64,000 nt of DNA from Brevundimonas sp. UBA7506 (GTDB lineage Bacteria > Pseudomonadota > Alphaproteobacteria > Caulobacterales > Caulobacteraceae). The DNA lies in NCBI RefSeq assembly GCF_002479495.1, contig NZ_DLNQ01000011.1, forward strand, positions 721 through 64,720. The letters run 5' to 3'. A model generated the notes under the pieces. The model saw only the letters and a list, made by a program, of their open reading frames with translations. It made no database searches and was not told the origin of the DNA. The position numbers and the translations under genes were made by a program. Each line of letters starts with the position of its first letter. The stretch's first letter is position 1. Of the stretch, positions 37,859-47,234 are shown piece by piece.

Positions 37859-39271
37859 TCACGTCGCCGGGTCAGCATCACGCGCCGAGGCCAGCGGGAA
37901 GCAGGCGGCGAAGATCGCTCCCTGGCCCAGCGCGCTGTCCACGGTCAGGCCGCCGCGGTGGCGGATGATGATGTGACGCACGATGGCCAGGCCCAGGCCC
38001 GTGCCCTGACGCTCGCCGCTCTTCTGGCCCTCCACGCGATAGAAGCGCTCGGTCAGGCGCGGCAGATGCTCGCGCGCCATGCCGGGTCCGTGGTCGCGCA
38101 CAGTGACGACCGCATACTTCTGCCCCGCCTCGCGGTCCGGCGTGACCAGCGACAGGCGCGTGCCCTCGGGCATTCGCGCGGCCATGGCTTCATCCAGCGT
38201 CCGGTCACGATTGATCGACAGTTCAACGACGCCGCCGTGACTGGAGTACTTCAAGGCGTTGTCGATCAGATTTTGGATGACCTGAACGATCTCGTCCCGG
38301 TCGCCGGTGACCGTGGCCCCCCCCTGCCCAAGGTCGGCCTTGATGGTCACGCCGCGCTCGCGCGAGATGACGCTGACGGCGTCCACCACGTCCGAGGCCG
38401 CTCGCGCCAGGTCCACCCGGCCCAGGGGCGCGATGTGCTCGTTCAGTTCGATCCGGCTCAGAGACAGAAGGTCGGCGACCAGACGCCCCATGCGGTCGGC
38501 CTGGATGGCCATGATGTCGAGGAACTTGTCGCGCGCCTTGGGGTCGTCCTTGGCGTGACCCTTCAGCGTTTCGATAAAGCCCGACAGCGAGGCCAGCGGC
38601 GTGCGCAATTCGTGACTGGCGTTGGCCAGGAAGTCGACGCGCATCATTTCCATGCGGCGGGCGTCGGTCTCGTCGCGCAGCGCCAGCAAGGCCAGTGCGC
38701 CCGCGCCCCAAAGATGGGCGTCCCGCTCCGGCAGGGGCCGGATGAAGGCCCTCCAGTGCCGCTCCTGGGCGCCGCCGCCGACATAGTCGACCGTACTGCT
38801 GAAATCGCCGAACAGGGCCTCGTCCACCGCCTCCAGCACCTTGGGATCGCGGATCACCGAGACCAGCAGCCCCCCGCCCGTCCCGTTCAAACGAAACAGC
38901 TCGCGCGCCGCGGCGTTAGCCAGGGCGATTCGCCGGCCGGCGATATCGTCCGCTTCACCGCCGCTGATGATCAGGATCGGATCGCCCAGGGCTTCGAAAA
39001 CATCACCCAGCAGCGCGCCGTCGGGGACCAGATCAACCGGCCCGCCGCGGTCCAGTTCACCGATGCTGACCAGAGCCGGAGGACGGCGATTGACCAGCCA
39101 GGTCGCCGCCGCGACAGCCACGGCGCCCGCCGCCAGCCAGCCCGACAGCTCGGGCTTCATCACCGCCAGCACCGCCATGACCAGAATCGCCACGCCGCCG
39201 CTGGCGCCGGCGGTCCAGAGCCGGGACGAGGCGGTCGGCGCGACCGGCGAAGGCGAATGCTCATACGGCAT
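37859..39271 (-). CDS. phoR: Phosphate regulon sensor kinase PhoR
   Basis: 470 residues. Two N-terminal helices (~22-38 and 43-60), a PAS-like domain (~90-200), HisKA with the box A-S-H-E-L-R-T-P-L (His220) and an HATPase domain (N-L-I-D-N-A-L-K-Y, D-H-G-P-G, G-T-G-L-G-L-A). It lacks a large periplasmic sensor, as expected for PhoR, which reads phosphate status through PstSCAB-PhoU. First gene of the cluster; the Pho box lies after it. Confidence 0.92.
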   Translation of the reverse strand: MPYEHSPSPVAPTASSRLWTAGASGGVAILVMAVLAVMKPELSGWLAAGAVAVAAATWLVNRRPPALVSIGELDRGGPVDLVPDGALLGDVFEALGDPILIISGGEADDIAGRRIALANAAARELFRLNGTGGGLLVSVIRDPKVLEAVDEALFGDFSSTVDYVGGGAQERHWRAFIRPLPERDAHLWGAGALALLALRDETDARRMEMMRVDFLANASHELRTPLASLSGFIETLKGHAKDDPKARDKFLDIMAIQADRMGRLVADLLSLSRIELNEHIAPLGRVDLARAASDVVDAVSVISRERGVTIKADLGQGGATVTGDRDEIVQVIQNLIDNALKYSSHGGVVELSINRDRTLDEAMAARMPEGTRLSLVTPDREAGQKYAVVTVRDHGPGMAREHLPRLTERFYRVEGQKSGERQGTGLGLAIVRHIIIRHRGGLTVDSALGQGAIFAACFPLASARDADPAT

Positions 39272-39312
39272 GAAGATCGACGTTATCTCATTATTCAGCC
39301 ACTGACCCTATG

Positions 39313-39338
39313 CTGGTCGCGACTCGAAAGGCGACCAG
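39313..39338. promoter_or_regulatory. Inverted repeat between phoR and the MHYT kinase gene
   Basis: CTGGTCGC and GCGACCAG, a perfect 8-bp inverted repeat with a 10-bp spacer, in the 148-bp divergent gap. It could be an operator or transcript hairpin; no regulator is identified. Confidence 0.4.
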
Positions 39339-39419
39339 CCGGGCGAAGATTCTCGCGCATAGCGTAGTTTGTTCACCGATTTGCGGCAGTCTTTTCGACA
39401 GGTTGGAGGGGCTTGTGAC

Positions 39420-41702
39420 GTGAATACGATCCTGAACTGCCTGGTTCAGCAACACGACTGGCGGATTCTCCCGTTCGCCCTGCTTGTGTCCGTGTTCAGC
39501 CTGCTGATCGCCCTTTCCTTGTTCGACCGCGCCCGCAACGTCGCGCGACGTTCGCGGCGCGCCTACCTGATCGCCGCGCCCCTGGTCGCCGGGCTCGGTG
39601 TCTGGAGCACCCATTTCATCGCCATGAAGGCCTACGACGCCGGCGTGCCGATGCGGTACGACATATCGGAAACGGTGGTCTCGCTCGGGGTCGTCGTCAT
39701 CGCCTTCTATGTCGCCATGCAACTGGCCCTCGCGGAAAGCGGTCGAGTCAGTCGCATCGTGGCGAGCCTGACCTGCGGCCTGGGCGTCGCCGCCATGCAT
39801 TTCATGGGCATGGCGGGATTGCGCATGTCCGGGGCCACCCTGTCATGGAACGCGCCGCTGGTCGTGGCCGCGGTGATCGGCGGCCTGCTGCTGGTCAGCG
39901 CCGTCGCCCTCCTGCCATGGCGCAGCGGCGCCAAACGGGTTGTCGCCGCCACAGTCCTGGGCGCCGCCAGCGTTTGCTGGCTTCATTTCGTCGCCATGAG
40001 CGCGGTGACCGTCACGCCCACGCCCGGCATCCTCCTGCCCGCCGCCGCCGCCGCCGAGACGACCCTGACCTTGTGGATCGGCGCCAGCGTCGCCCTGTTG
40101 GCCATCATCGCCGCCTTCCTGACCGGGATGGTCTGGTGGTCGCGGCACAGCGCCCTGGGTCAACTGCGCGAAGCCATCGAGGCCATGCCGGACGGCCTGG
40201 GCTTCTATGACGCCGACGACCGCCTGGCGATCTGGAACAAGCGCTACAGCGAGATCAATCCCGAGGTGACCGCCGCACTGAAGGTCGGCGTCACCTTCCG
40301 CGAAGTGCTGATGGCGGGCATCAACGCCGGCCTCTATCCCGCCGCCCTTGGGCGGGAAAATGCATGGATCGCCGAACGCATGGCCAACCGTCGCCGCCCC
40401 ATGGGCGCGATGGAGCAGCAGATCGGCGGGCGCTGGCTGCGCGTTCAGGACCGCAAGACCGCTGAGGGCGGCACGGTCACCGTCTGCTCCGACATCAGCG
40501 ACATGAAGCGCGACGCCCAAGCCCTGGCCGAAGCCCGCGACGCCGCCGACGCCGCCAACCGCGCCAAGAGCCAGTTCCTGGCTAATATGAGCCATGAGAT
40601 CCGCACGCCTCTGAACGGCGTCATCGGCGTGGCTCAGGCCCTGGCCCGGACCGACCTGACGGCACAGCAACGCGAGATGTTGGACCTGATTCACTCGTCC
40701 AGCCGCACTCTGCAGACCCTGCTCAGCGACATCCTCGACCTGGCCCGCGTCGAGTCCGGTCGCCTGGAACTGGGCGACGAACCCTTCGACCTGACCAAGA
40801 CCGTCGAAGAGGCGGGCAAGCTCTACGCCGCCGCCGCCCGCGACAAGGGCTTGCAGTTCTTCGTCGAGGTCGCGCCTGAGGCCCGCATCTGGATGCACGG
40901 CGATCCCGTGCGTCTGAAGCAGATACTGACCAATCTGGTCTCCAACGCCGTCAAGTTCACCGCCTCGGGCTTCGTCAGCCTGACCGTCGACGCCGCGCCG
41001 CAGGGTCTGCGCTTCGTGGTTCAGGACACCGGCATCGGCTTCGACGCCGAGACGCGCGAACGCCTGTTCAGCCGCTTCGAACAGGCCGACGGCGACATCA
41101 CCCGTCGTTTCGGCGGCTCAGGCCTGGGCCTGGCCATCAGCCAGGAACTGGCGGCCATGATGGGCGGCGGGCTGGACTGCGAGAGCGAGCCCGGCGGCGG
41201 CGCCGCCTTCATCCTGACCTTGCCGCTGCGTCCCGCGGAAGCCCCCGCCGCTCCGACGCTGAGCGTCGCCCCGACGGACGCGATCTTCGCCGAGACGCGC
41301 CGCCTGCGCATCCTGGTCGCCGACGACCACCCCACCAACCGGCGCGTGGTCGAACTGATTCTGGATCAGGAAGCCGTCGATCTGGTCTCGGTCGAGGACG
41401 GGGCCCAGGCGGTCGAGGCCTGCCGCGCCTCGGTCTTCGATCTGGTGCTGATGGACATGCAGATGCCGGTCATGGACGGCCTGACCGCGACACGTGAGAT
41501 TCGCCTGCACGAAGTCGCCATGGGCATGCCGCGCACGCCCATAGTCATGCTGACGGCCAACGCCCTGCCTGAGCACATCATGGCGGGGACCGAGGCCGGC
41601 GCCGACCGCCACCTGGCCAAGCCTTTCAGCGTCGAGGCCCTGCTGGCCATGGTGGCGGAGCTGACCTCGGACGCGCCTCAGGCCGCGGTTCAGGCGGCCT
41701 GA
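39420..41702 (+). CDS. MHYT-domain hybrid sensor histidine kinase (GTG start)
   Basis: 760 residues from GTG 39420, preceded by GGAGGGG. Seven hydrophobic segments fill residues ~12-240 and hold three MHYT-type motifs (T-H-F-I-A-M, M-H-F-M-G-M, L-H-F-V-A-M), proposed to bind copper and sense O2, CO or NO. A PAS domain (~250-365), HisKA with M-S-H-E-I-R-T-P-L (His392), HATPase (~490-605) and a receiver domain with Asp679 (L-V-L-M-D-M-Q-M-P) follow. Being hybrid, it needs a separate phosphotransfer protein, not seen here. Confidence 0.93.
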   Translation: MNTILNCLVQQHDWRILPFALLVSVFSLLIALSLFDRARNVARRSRRAYLIAAPLVAGLGVWSTHFIAMKAYDAGVPMRYDISETVVSLGVVVIAFYVAMQLALAESGRVSRIVASLTCGLGVAAMHFMGMAGLRMSGATLSWNAPLVVAAVIGGLLLVSAVALLPWRSGAKRVVAATVLGAASVCWLHFVAMSAVTVTPTPGILLPAAAAAETTLTLWIGASVALLAIIAAFLTGMVWWSRHSALGQLREAIEAMPDGLGFYDADDRLAIWNKRYSEINPEVTAALKVGVTFREVLMAGINAGLYPAALGRENAWIAERMANRRRPMGAMEQQIGGRWLRVQDRKTAEGGTVTVCSDISDMKRDAQALAEARDAADAANRAKSQFLANMSHEIRTPLNGVIGVAQALARTDLTAQQREMLDLIHSSSRTLQTLLSDILDLARVESGRLELGDEPFDLTKTVEEAGKLYAAAARDKGLQFFVEVAPEARIWMHGDPVRLKQILTNLVSNAVKFTASGFVSLTVDAAPQGLRFVVQDTGIGFDAETRERLFSRFEQADGDITRRFGGSGLGLAISQELAAMMGGGLDCESEPGGGAAFILTLPLRPAEAPAAPTLSVAPTDAIFAETRRLRILVADDHPTNRRVVELILDQEAVDLVSVEDGAQAVEACRASVFDLVLMDMQMPVMDGLTATREIRLHEVAMGMPRTPIVMLTANALPEHIMAGTEAGADRHLAKPFSVEALLAMVAELTSDAPQAAVQAA

Positions 41703-41715
41703 GGGTCTTTTCTTC

Positions 41716-41925
41716 CTATTCGTAGCCGTGCGCGGCTTCGTTGATGACCTGACTGGGCATGGACGAGAAGTCCACGCTCAGCGGCCGAGCGGCCTTGGAC
41801 TGGAAGGTCTTGATGACGTGCTCCAGGCGACGGCGCACTTCGCGTTCGGCCTCGGTTGCTCCATCCAGCGCCAGAGGCGCCAGACAGAAGTCGATGATGG
41901 CTTGCGGTCTGCTGAGCGGTTCCAT
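41716..41925 (-). CDS. Small hypothetical protein
   Basis: 69 residues, acidic at the N-terminal half with a helical E-A-E-R-E-V-R-R-R-L-E-H-V segment. The ATG at 41925 has AGGAAAGGA upstream, favouring a real gene. It lies 29 bp beyond the aceA stop on the same strand, so it may be read from the aceA transcript. No family recognised. Confidence 0.6.
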   Translation of the reverse strand: MEPLSRPQAIIDFCLAPLALDGATEAEREVRRRLEHVIKTFQSKAARPLSVDFSSMPSQVINEAAHGYE

Positions 41926-41954
41926 GACGTATCCTTTCCTATGAGGCGTGGAAC

Positions 41955-43232
41955 TCAGGCGGCGTGAAACTGGGCGGTCTCGGTCGAGTCCTTCAGGGCC
42001 GTGGTCGAGGACTGGCCGTTCGAGATGACCGTGGCGACCTGATCGAAGTAGCCGGTGCCGACTTCGCGCTGATGACGGGTGGCGGTGTAACCCGCCGCCT
42101 CGTTCGAGAACTCGCGCTGCTGCAACTCGGAATAGGCCGCCATGCCGCGATCGCGATAGCCGTCGGCCAGCTCGAACATGGAGTTGTTCAGGCTGTGGAA
42201 GCCGGCCAGGGTCACGAACTGGAACTTGTAGCCCATGGCCCCCAGCTCGCGCTGGAACTTGGCGATGGTGGCGTCGTCCAGCTTGGCCTTCCAGTTGAAA
42301 GAGGGCGAGCAGTTGTAGGCCATCAGCTTGCCCGGATGCTTCTTCTGGATCGCCTCGGCGAACTTCTTGGCGTCGTCCAGATCAGGGTGCGAGGTCTCCC
42401 ACCACAGCAGGTCGGCGATGTTGGCGTACGAAAGCCCGCGCGCGATGCAATGGTCCAGACCCGTGCCTTCCTTAAGACGGAAGAAGCCCTCGGGCGTGCG
42501 GTTCTCGCGGTCGATGAAGGGCTGGTCGCGCTCGTCGATGTCCGAGGTGATCAGTTGGGCGCTCTCGGCGTCGGTGCGGGCGACGGTGATCGTCGGCGTG
42601 CCCATGACGTCGGCGGCCAGACGGGCGGCAACCAGGTTGCGCTCATGCGCCTGGGTCGGGATCAGGACCTTGCCGCCCAGGTGGCCGCACTTCTTTTCAC
42701 TGGCCAGCTGGTCTTCGAAGTGGACGCCCGCGGCGCCCGCCTCGATGAAGGCCTTCATGATCTCGAAGCTGTTCAACGGCCCGCCGAAACCGGCCTCGGC
42801 GTCGGCGACGATGGGGGCGAACCAGTCCCGTTTCGCGCCGCCCTCGGCGTGCTCGATCTGATCGGCGCGCTGCAGGGTGCGGTTGATGCGACGGCACAGT
42901 TCCGGCGCGGCGTTGGCCGGGTACAGCGACTGGTCCGGGTACATGGCCCCGGCGGTGTTGGCGTCGGCCGCGACCTGCCAGCCTGACAGATAGATGGCCT
43001 TCAGACCGGCGCGAACCATCTGCATCGCCTGATTGCCGGTGACGGCGCCCAGGGCGTTGATGAAGGGCTCGTCGTGCAGCAACTGCCACAGGCGGTTGGC
43101 GCCGCGCTCAGCCAGGGTGTGGGTGATCGGCACCGAGCCGCGCAGGCGCAGGACGTCCTCCGGCGTATAGGGGCGTTCGATGCCGTCGAAACGGCCGGCG
43201 GGCGAAGGAACCAGATCGGCGAAGGTCGTCAT
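41955..43232 (-). CDS. aceA: Isocitrate lyase
   Basis: 425 residues, the short bacterial form. The active-site motif K-K-C-G-H-L-G-G-K is at residues 180-188 with Cys182. The family pattern [16 protein letters not shown] and Y-N-C-S-P-S-F-N-W also fits. It splits isocitrate into glyoxylate and succinate for growth on acetate or fatty acids. No malate synthase gene is adjacent. It is divergent from a ScfR/RamB-type regulator across direct repeats. Confidence 0.97.
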   Translation of the reverse strand: MTTFADLVPSPAGRFDGIERPYTPEDVLRLRGSVPITHTLAERGANRLWQLLHDEPFINALGAVTGNQAMQMVRAGLKAIYLSGWQVAADANTAGAMYPDQSLYPANAAPELCRRINRTLQRADQIEHAEGGAKRDWFAPIVADAEAGFGGPLNSFEIMKAFIEAGAAGVHFEDQLASEKKCGHLGGKVLIPTQAHERNLVAARLAADVMGTPTITVARTDAESAQLITSDIDERDQPFIDRENRTPEGFFRLKEGTGLDHCIARGLSYANIADLLWWETSHPDLDDAKKFAEAIQKKHPGKLMAYNCSPSFNWKAKLDDATIAKFQRELGAMGYKFQFVTLAGFHSLNNSMFELADGYRDRGMAAYSELQQREFSNEAAGYTATRHQREVGTGYFDQVATVISNGQSSTTALKDSTETAQFHAA

Positions 43233-43335
43233 GTTCGTCTCGGCTTTTGAAGGGCGCGGTCATGCCGCCGCTGCCGAAACCAGAACACGCCTCCGTCATG
43301 ATTGACACAGCACAAGCCACGCCATTCAAGTCAAA

Positions 43336-43375
43336 CAGTCACATCATGATACTTGCCAATCAGTCATATCATGAC
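43336..43375. promoter_or_regulatory. Direct repeats in the aceA-scfR divergent promoter
   Basis: CAGTCACATCATGAT (43336-43350) and CAGTCATATCATGAC (43361-43375) are 13/15 identical and exactly 25 bp apart start to start. A further GTCATGATTGAC lies at about 43296. TCATGA is palindromic in each. Spacing close to two and a half helical turns and position suggest an operator for the adjacent regulator. Confidence 0.55.
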
Positions 43376-43386
43376 ATCATCGCGTC

Positions 43387-44817
43387 ATGAACGCCGCCGC
43401 CGATCGCAAACTCTTCCTCGGCGGCCGCCTGAAGCGGCTGCGGCGCGATCTCGACCTGTCGCAGACGGCGATGGCGGCGGACCTGGGCGTCTCGCCCTCC
43501 TATCTGAACCATATCGAGCGCAATCAACGCCCCGTCTCGGCCCAGTTGCTGCTGCGTCTGGCCGAAACCTATGACGTTGATCTTCGCAACCTCGGCCAGT
43601 CGGGCGGCCCGGCGTCGGAGGCGGAACTGTCCGAGATCTTCGCCGACCCCCTGTTCCAGGGCCTGGCCGTGCCCCGCCACGAGATCATGCAACTGGCCGA
43701 GGATCAGCCCGCCGCCGCCGACGCCGTGCTGCGCCTCTACCGCGCCTTCTCCGACCGCCGCGTGCGCGACCGGGCCGAGACCGAGGCCGGCGGCGGCGCG
43801 GCCCCGACCGACAGCCCTTCGGAATGGGTGCGCGAATACGTTCAGGCCCGCCACAACCACTTCCCCGAGCTCGACGCCCTCGGCGAGGCCCTGCACGACG
43901 CCCTCAGGGCCGAGGCGTCCTCGCCGGACGAGAGCGTCGAGGCCCTGGCCCGGGCGCGGCTGTTCGCCCGCCACGGCCTGACGGTCCGCACCCTGCCCGC
44001 CGAAGTCATGGTGGAATGGACCCGCCGCTTCGACCCGCACCGGGGCCGGCTGCTGCTGTCCGACACCCTCGGGCCGTCCTCGCGCGCCTTCGCCGTCGCC
44101 AGCCAACTGGCCCTGATGGAGCATGGCGCCGAACTTCAAGCCCTGACCGAGGCGGCCAATGCGCCCGACGCCCCGACGCGCAACCTGCTGAAGACCTCCC
44201 TGACCAACAGCCTGGCCGCCGCCGTCCTGATGCCCTACGCCGCCTTCCAGCGCACGGCCGAGGAAACCGGCTACGATCTGGCACGGCTGCAGGCCCGATT
44301 CGGCGTCGGCTTCGAACAGGCCGCCCACCGGCTGACGACGCTGTCACGCCCGACCGCGCGCGGCGTGCCCTTCTTCCTGATGCGGGTGGATCAGGCGGGC
44401 AATGTGTCCAAGCGCTATGCGTCCGGCGCCTTTCCCTTTTCGCGCTTCGGCGGGGCCTGTCCGCGCTGGCGGCTGCACTCGGCCTTCCGCACGCCCGGCC
44501 GCATCGTCACCCAGATCATCGAGACGCCTGATGGTTCGCGCTGGTTCACCCTGGCCCGCACCGTGGACCGCCAGGGCCAGGACGCCTTCACAGAGGGTCA
44601 GGACCTGGCCATCGGCCTGGGCTGCGAGCTGAAACACGCTCACCGCCTGATTTATGCCCGCGGTCTTGACCTGCAAAAGCCCGAGGTCACGCCCATCGGT
44701 CCGGCCTGCCGGTTGTGCGAGCGCCACCCCTGCGCCGAACGCGCCGCCCCGCCGGTCGGGCGGGCGCTGACGGTGGACGACTGGTCGAAGTCGGTCAGCC
44801 CCTACCCCTTCGCCTGA
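43387..44817 (+). CDS. ScfR/RamB-type XRE regulator of short-chain acyl metabolism
   Basis: 476 residues. An N-terminal XRE HTH (L-S-Q-T-A-M-A-A-D-L-G-V-S-P-S-Y-L-N-H-I-E-R-N-Q-R split across residues ~20-45), a middle IrrE-like region, and the DUF2083/ScfRs C-terminal domain with a Cys cluster C-R-L-C-E-R-H-P-C. Relatives (RamB, MccR) control glyoxylate or methylcitrate genes, so this gene probably controls aceA next door, and perhaps itself. Confidence 0.88.
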   Translation: MNAAADRKLFLGGRLKRLRRDLDLSQTAMAADLGVSPSYLNHIERNQRPVSAQLLLRLAETYDVDLRNLGQSGGPASEAELSEIFADPLFQGLAVPRHEIMQLAEDQPAAADAVLRLYRAFSDRRVRDRAETEAGGGAAPTDSPSEWVREYVQARHNHFPELDALGEALHDALRAEASSPDESVEALARARLFARHGLTVRTLPAEVMVEWTRRFDPHRGRLLLSDTLGPSSRAFAVASQLALMEHGAELQALTEAANAPDAPTRNLLKTSLTNSLAAAVLMPYAAFQRTAEETGYDLARLQARFGVGFEQAAHRLTTLSRPTARGVPFFLMRVDQAGNVSKRYASGAFPFSRFGGACPRWRLHSAFRTPGRIVTQIIETPDGSRWFTLARTVDRQGQDAFTEGQDLAIGLGCELKHAHRLIYARGLDLQKPEVTPIGPACRLCERHPCAERAAPPVGRALTVDDWSKSVSPYPFA

Positions 44818-44821
44818 CGAC

Positions 44822-45655
44822 CTAGTGCGCCAGCAGAAGCGCCACCGGACTTTCCGTCATCAGGGTCTGGGTCACCCCGCCGAATATCCACTGACGCATC
44901 CGCGCATGACCCCAGGCGCCGCTGACGATGACGCCGGCCTTCATCTCGGCGGCGCAGTCCAGCAGGCGGCGGCCCGCCGAGCGGTCGTCGTGGGCGCGGG
45001 CCTCGCCCTCGGCCTTGACGCCATGCCGTTTCAGCCAGGCGGCGACATCGGCGGTGCGCAGCCGGGCGCCGTCCATGTCCTCGGGATCGCACAGCTCGAC
45101 CACGCGCACGCTTTCGGCTTCGCGCAGCAGGGGGATGGCCGCCACCGCGGCCAGGCGGCTCTCGCGGCTGTCGGTCCAGGCCAGCAGCACCGGCGCACCC
45201 GCCACCGACCGCGCCGGATTGGGCGGCATGATCAGCACCGAACGCCCCGCCCGCATGGCCAGGTCGGACGGAATGGGCGAGCGCCAGCCGCTGGCGTTGG
45301 CGGAATCTCGACCCACGATCAGCACGTCGGCGGCGCGGGCGTGCTTGACGAGAAGGCTAGTCGGGTCGCCTACATCGGCCCGCCATTCGCAAGACAAGCC
45401 CGCCTTGGTCGCAATCTCGCGGAAGCGAGCCTCGGCGCCCTTCAGCGCGCTCTCGGCCCGCTCGTGCTGGGCGGTCAGCACCTCGCCTAGCAGAATTCCT
45501 GCCCCGTAAGCGTCGGCCATCGGCGTCTCCGGCGCGCAGGCCGAGACCCCGATCAGATGGGCGCCGTGCGCCTTGGCCAGGTTGGCGCCCTGCTCGATCC
45601 GCTGAATGTTGTCGGGCTCGTCATCGACATAGACGATAAGGCTGGACCAGGTCAT
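44822..45655 (-). CDS. Universal stress protein, tandem UspA domains
   Basis: 277 residues, two Usp domains. The second carries an ATP-binding-like G-A-W-G-H-x8-G-G pattern and ends V-A-L-L-L-A-H; the first has I-V-G-R-D-S only. Proteins of this kind help survival in stationary phase or starvation, with unclear chemistry. Convergent with scfR, only 4 bp apart. Confidence 0.85.
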   Translation of the reverse strand: MTWSSLIVYVDDEPDNIQRIEQGANLAKAHGAHLIGVSACAPETPMADAYGAGILLGEVLTAQHERAESALKGAEARFREIATKAGLSCEWRADVGDPTSLLVKHARAADVLIVGRDSANASGWRSPIPSDLAMRAGRSVLIMPPNPARSVAGAPVLLAWTDSRESRLAAVAAIPLLREAESVRVVELCDPEDMDGARLRTADVAAWLKRHGVKAEGEARAHDDRSAGRRLLDCAAEMKAGVIVSGAWGHARMRQWIFGGVTQTLMTESPVALLLAH

Positions 45656-45732
45656 CGCGACTTCCTCTCGTTCCAGAACGATAGAACGCGCGGCGTCAGT
45701 ATGGGTCCTTGATCCCGATCAAATAACAGCGA

Positions 45733-47199
45733 TCAGATCAGCACGACCTTGCCGTTCTCGACCCGATGTCGAACGCCCGTCTTTTGGAACAGACTGGCGA
45801 TCTCAGCGGCCGGATCGGCCTCGCCCTGATCCAGCATCCTCTCAATGGTCGCGGACAACGACGGATCGCCCGAGACGCGGGTCAGGGCGTCCAGCCATTC
45901 GGCGCGGCTCAGCACGCCGTCCTCACGGTTGGCCGCCAGCACCGGACGCAGGAAGTCGAACCAGTCGCCGCCGTCGCGTCGTTTCTGCGCCCCTTCCGCC
46001 GCCATGGCGAAAACGGCCCCGCACGCATAATAGGCCCGGTGCTCGCCCCGATCGCCCGCCTCGGCCACCGGCTTGCGGCTCAGCTCGATGCAGTCGTCCA
46101 CCTCGGTCTGAAGCTCGGCGCGGTCGTCATAGGCCGGGTCCAGCGCCTTCAGCGCCCGCACCGCCATCAGATCGGCCCCGCCCTCGGTGATCCAGGCGTC
46201 GCGGGCGAACTGATAGCGCACCGCCTGCCCCAGCCAAAAATGCGCGCTCTCGTGACCGATGAACCAGCGCGAGCGCTCCAGCACCTCCTTGTCGGGATTC
46301 AGCACCCCGACGCCCTCGAACTTCATGACGATCAGGCCGGGCAGGACGCTGCCGCCCATGCTGGACAGGCGCTCGGTCGGACCGTTCCAGCTGACCATGA
46401 CGGTAGAGGTCTCGCTGCCCACGCCGGGCGCGCCGAGACGGCGCAGGTAGTAGTCGCCGACGTGCGGCGCGAAGCTGCGGATTTCCTCGCCGATCCACGG
46501 CGGCAGGTTGGGGTCGATGACCGTGGTCAGACCCTCGCCCGGCGTCACCCGTGCCTGGCCCAGCAGGACATAGGAGCGCTCGCCCGTCGTGGTCAGATTG
46601 GCCTGCCGCCTGCCGTTGAACAGCACCGGCCCTGCCGTGTCGCGCCAGACGACGGTAGAGGCCCCGCCTTCCAGATCGACCCCGTTCAGGTCGGCCGGCA
46701 TGGCCTCGGCGGCCTCGACTGACGCCAGGGCGAAGACGTCGAACTGACGCGTGGGCAGGGCCACCGCGCCGTCCGAGAAGGTCAAGGTGCCGTACTCGGC
46801 TTCCAGATAGACGGACTTGGGCTTGAGCGAGAAACGCACCTGACGCGGCACGGGACCGCCGTCCAGAGCGCGGATCACGTCATAGTGGCCGCGCCGCTCC
46901 ATGACGACGCCGGGCGTCTCGACCGTCCACTGGGTCGGCCGCCAGGGCTGACGCACGTCGGTCATCAGGGCCGAGTCCATGAAGGCCCAGACCTGCGCGT
47001 CGCGATTGAACACATAGTCCGCCGTCCAGCGGTCGCCGTCGCGCGTAACCTCGACCTGCGGCGCGGCGCGCACATCCCAGGTTCCTGGCGGCGGGGACGC
47101 CGCGGCGCAGGCGCCGAGCAAGGCCGTGGCCAAAGCGGTCGAAACGGCGAAGGCTTTCAGACGCAAAGGTAGAAACTCCGAACTGTTCAGCTTGAGCAT
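45733..47199 (-). CDS. M1-like zinc metallopeptidase lipoprotein
   Basis: 488 residues. A signal with lipobox (A-L-L-G-A-C) marks a lipoprotein. The gluzincin motif H-E-S-A-H followed after 18 residues by a Glu (I-T-E-G-G) matches HEXXH-X18-E of family M1. No GAMEN-type exopeptidase motif is seen before it, so the substrate mode may differ from aminopeptidase N. The N-terminal ~200 residues are beta-rich. Natural substrate unknown. Confidence 0.82.
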   Translation of the reverse strand: MLKLNSSEFLPLRLKAFAVSTALATALLGACAAASPPPGTWDVRAAPQVEVTRDGDRWTADYVFNRDAQVWAFMDSALMTDVRQPWRPTQWTVETPGVVMERRGHYDVIRALDGGPVPRQVRFSLKPKSVYLEAEYGTLTFSDGAVALPTRQFDVFALASVEAAEAMPADLNGVDLEGGASTVVWRDTAGPVLFNGRRQANLTTTGERSYVLLGQARVTPGEGLTTVIDPNLPPWIGEEIRSFAPHVGDYYLRRLGAPGVGSETSTVMVSWNGPTERLSSMGGSVLPGLIVMKFEGVGVLNPDKEVLERSRWFIGHESAHFWLGQAVRYQFARDAWITEGGADLMAVRALKALDPAYDDRAELQTEVDDCIELSRKPVAEAGDRGEHRAYYACGAVFAMAAEGAQKRRDGGDWFDFLRPVLAANREDGVLSRAEWLDALTRVSGDPSLSATIERMLDQGEADPAAEIASLFQKTGVRHRVENGKVVLI

Positions 47200-47234
47200 A
47201 GACGACGCGACGCCAGCGTCAGCTTACGGTTTGC

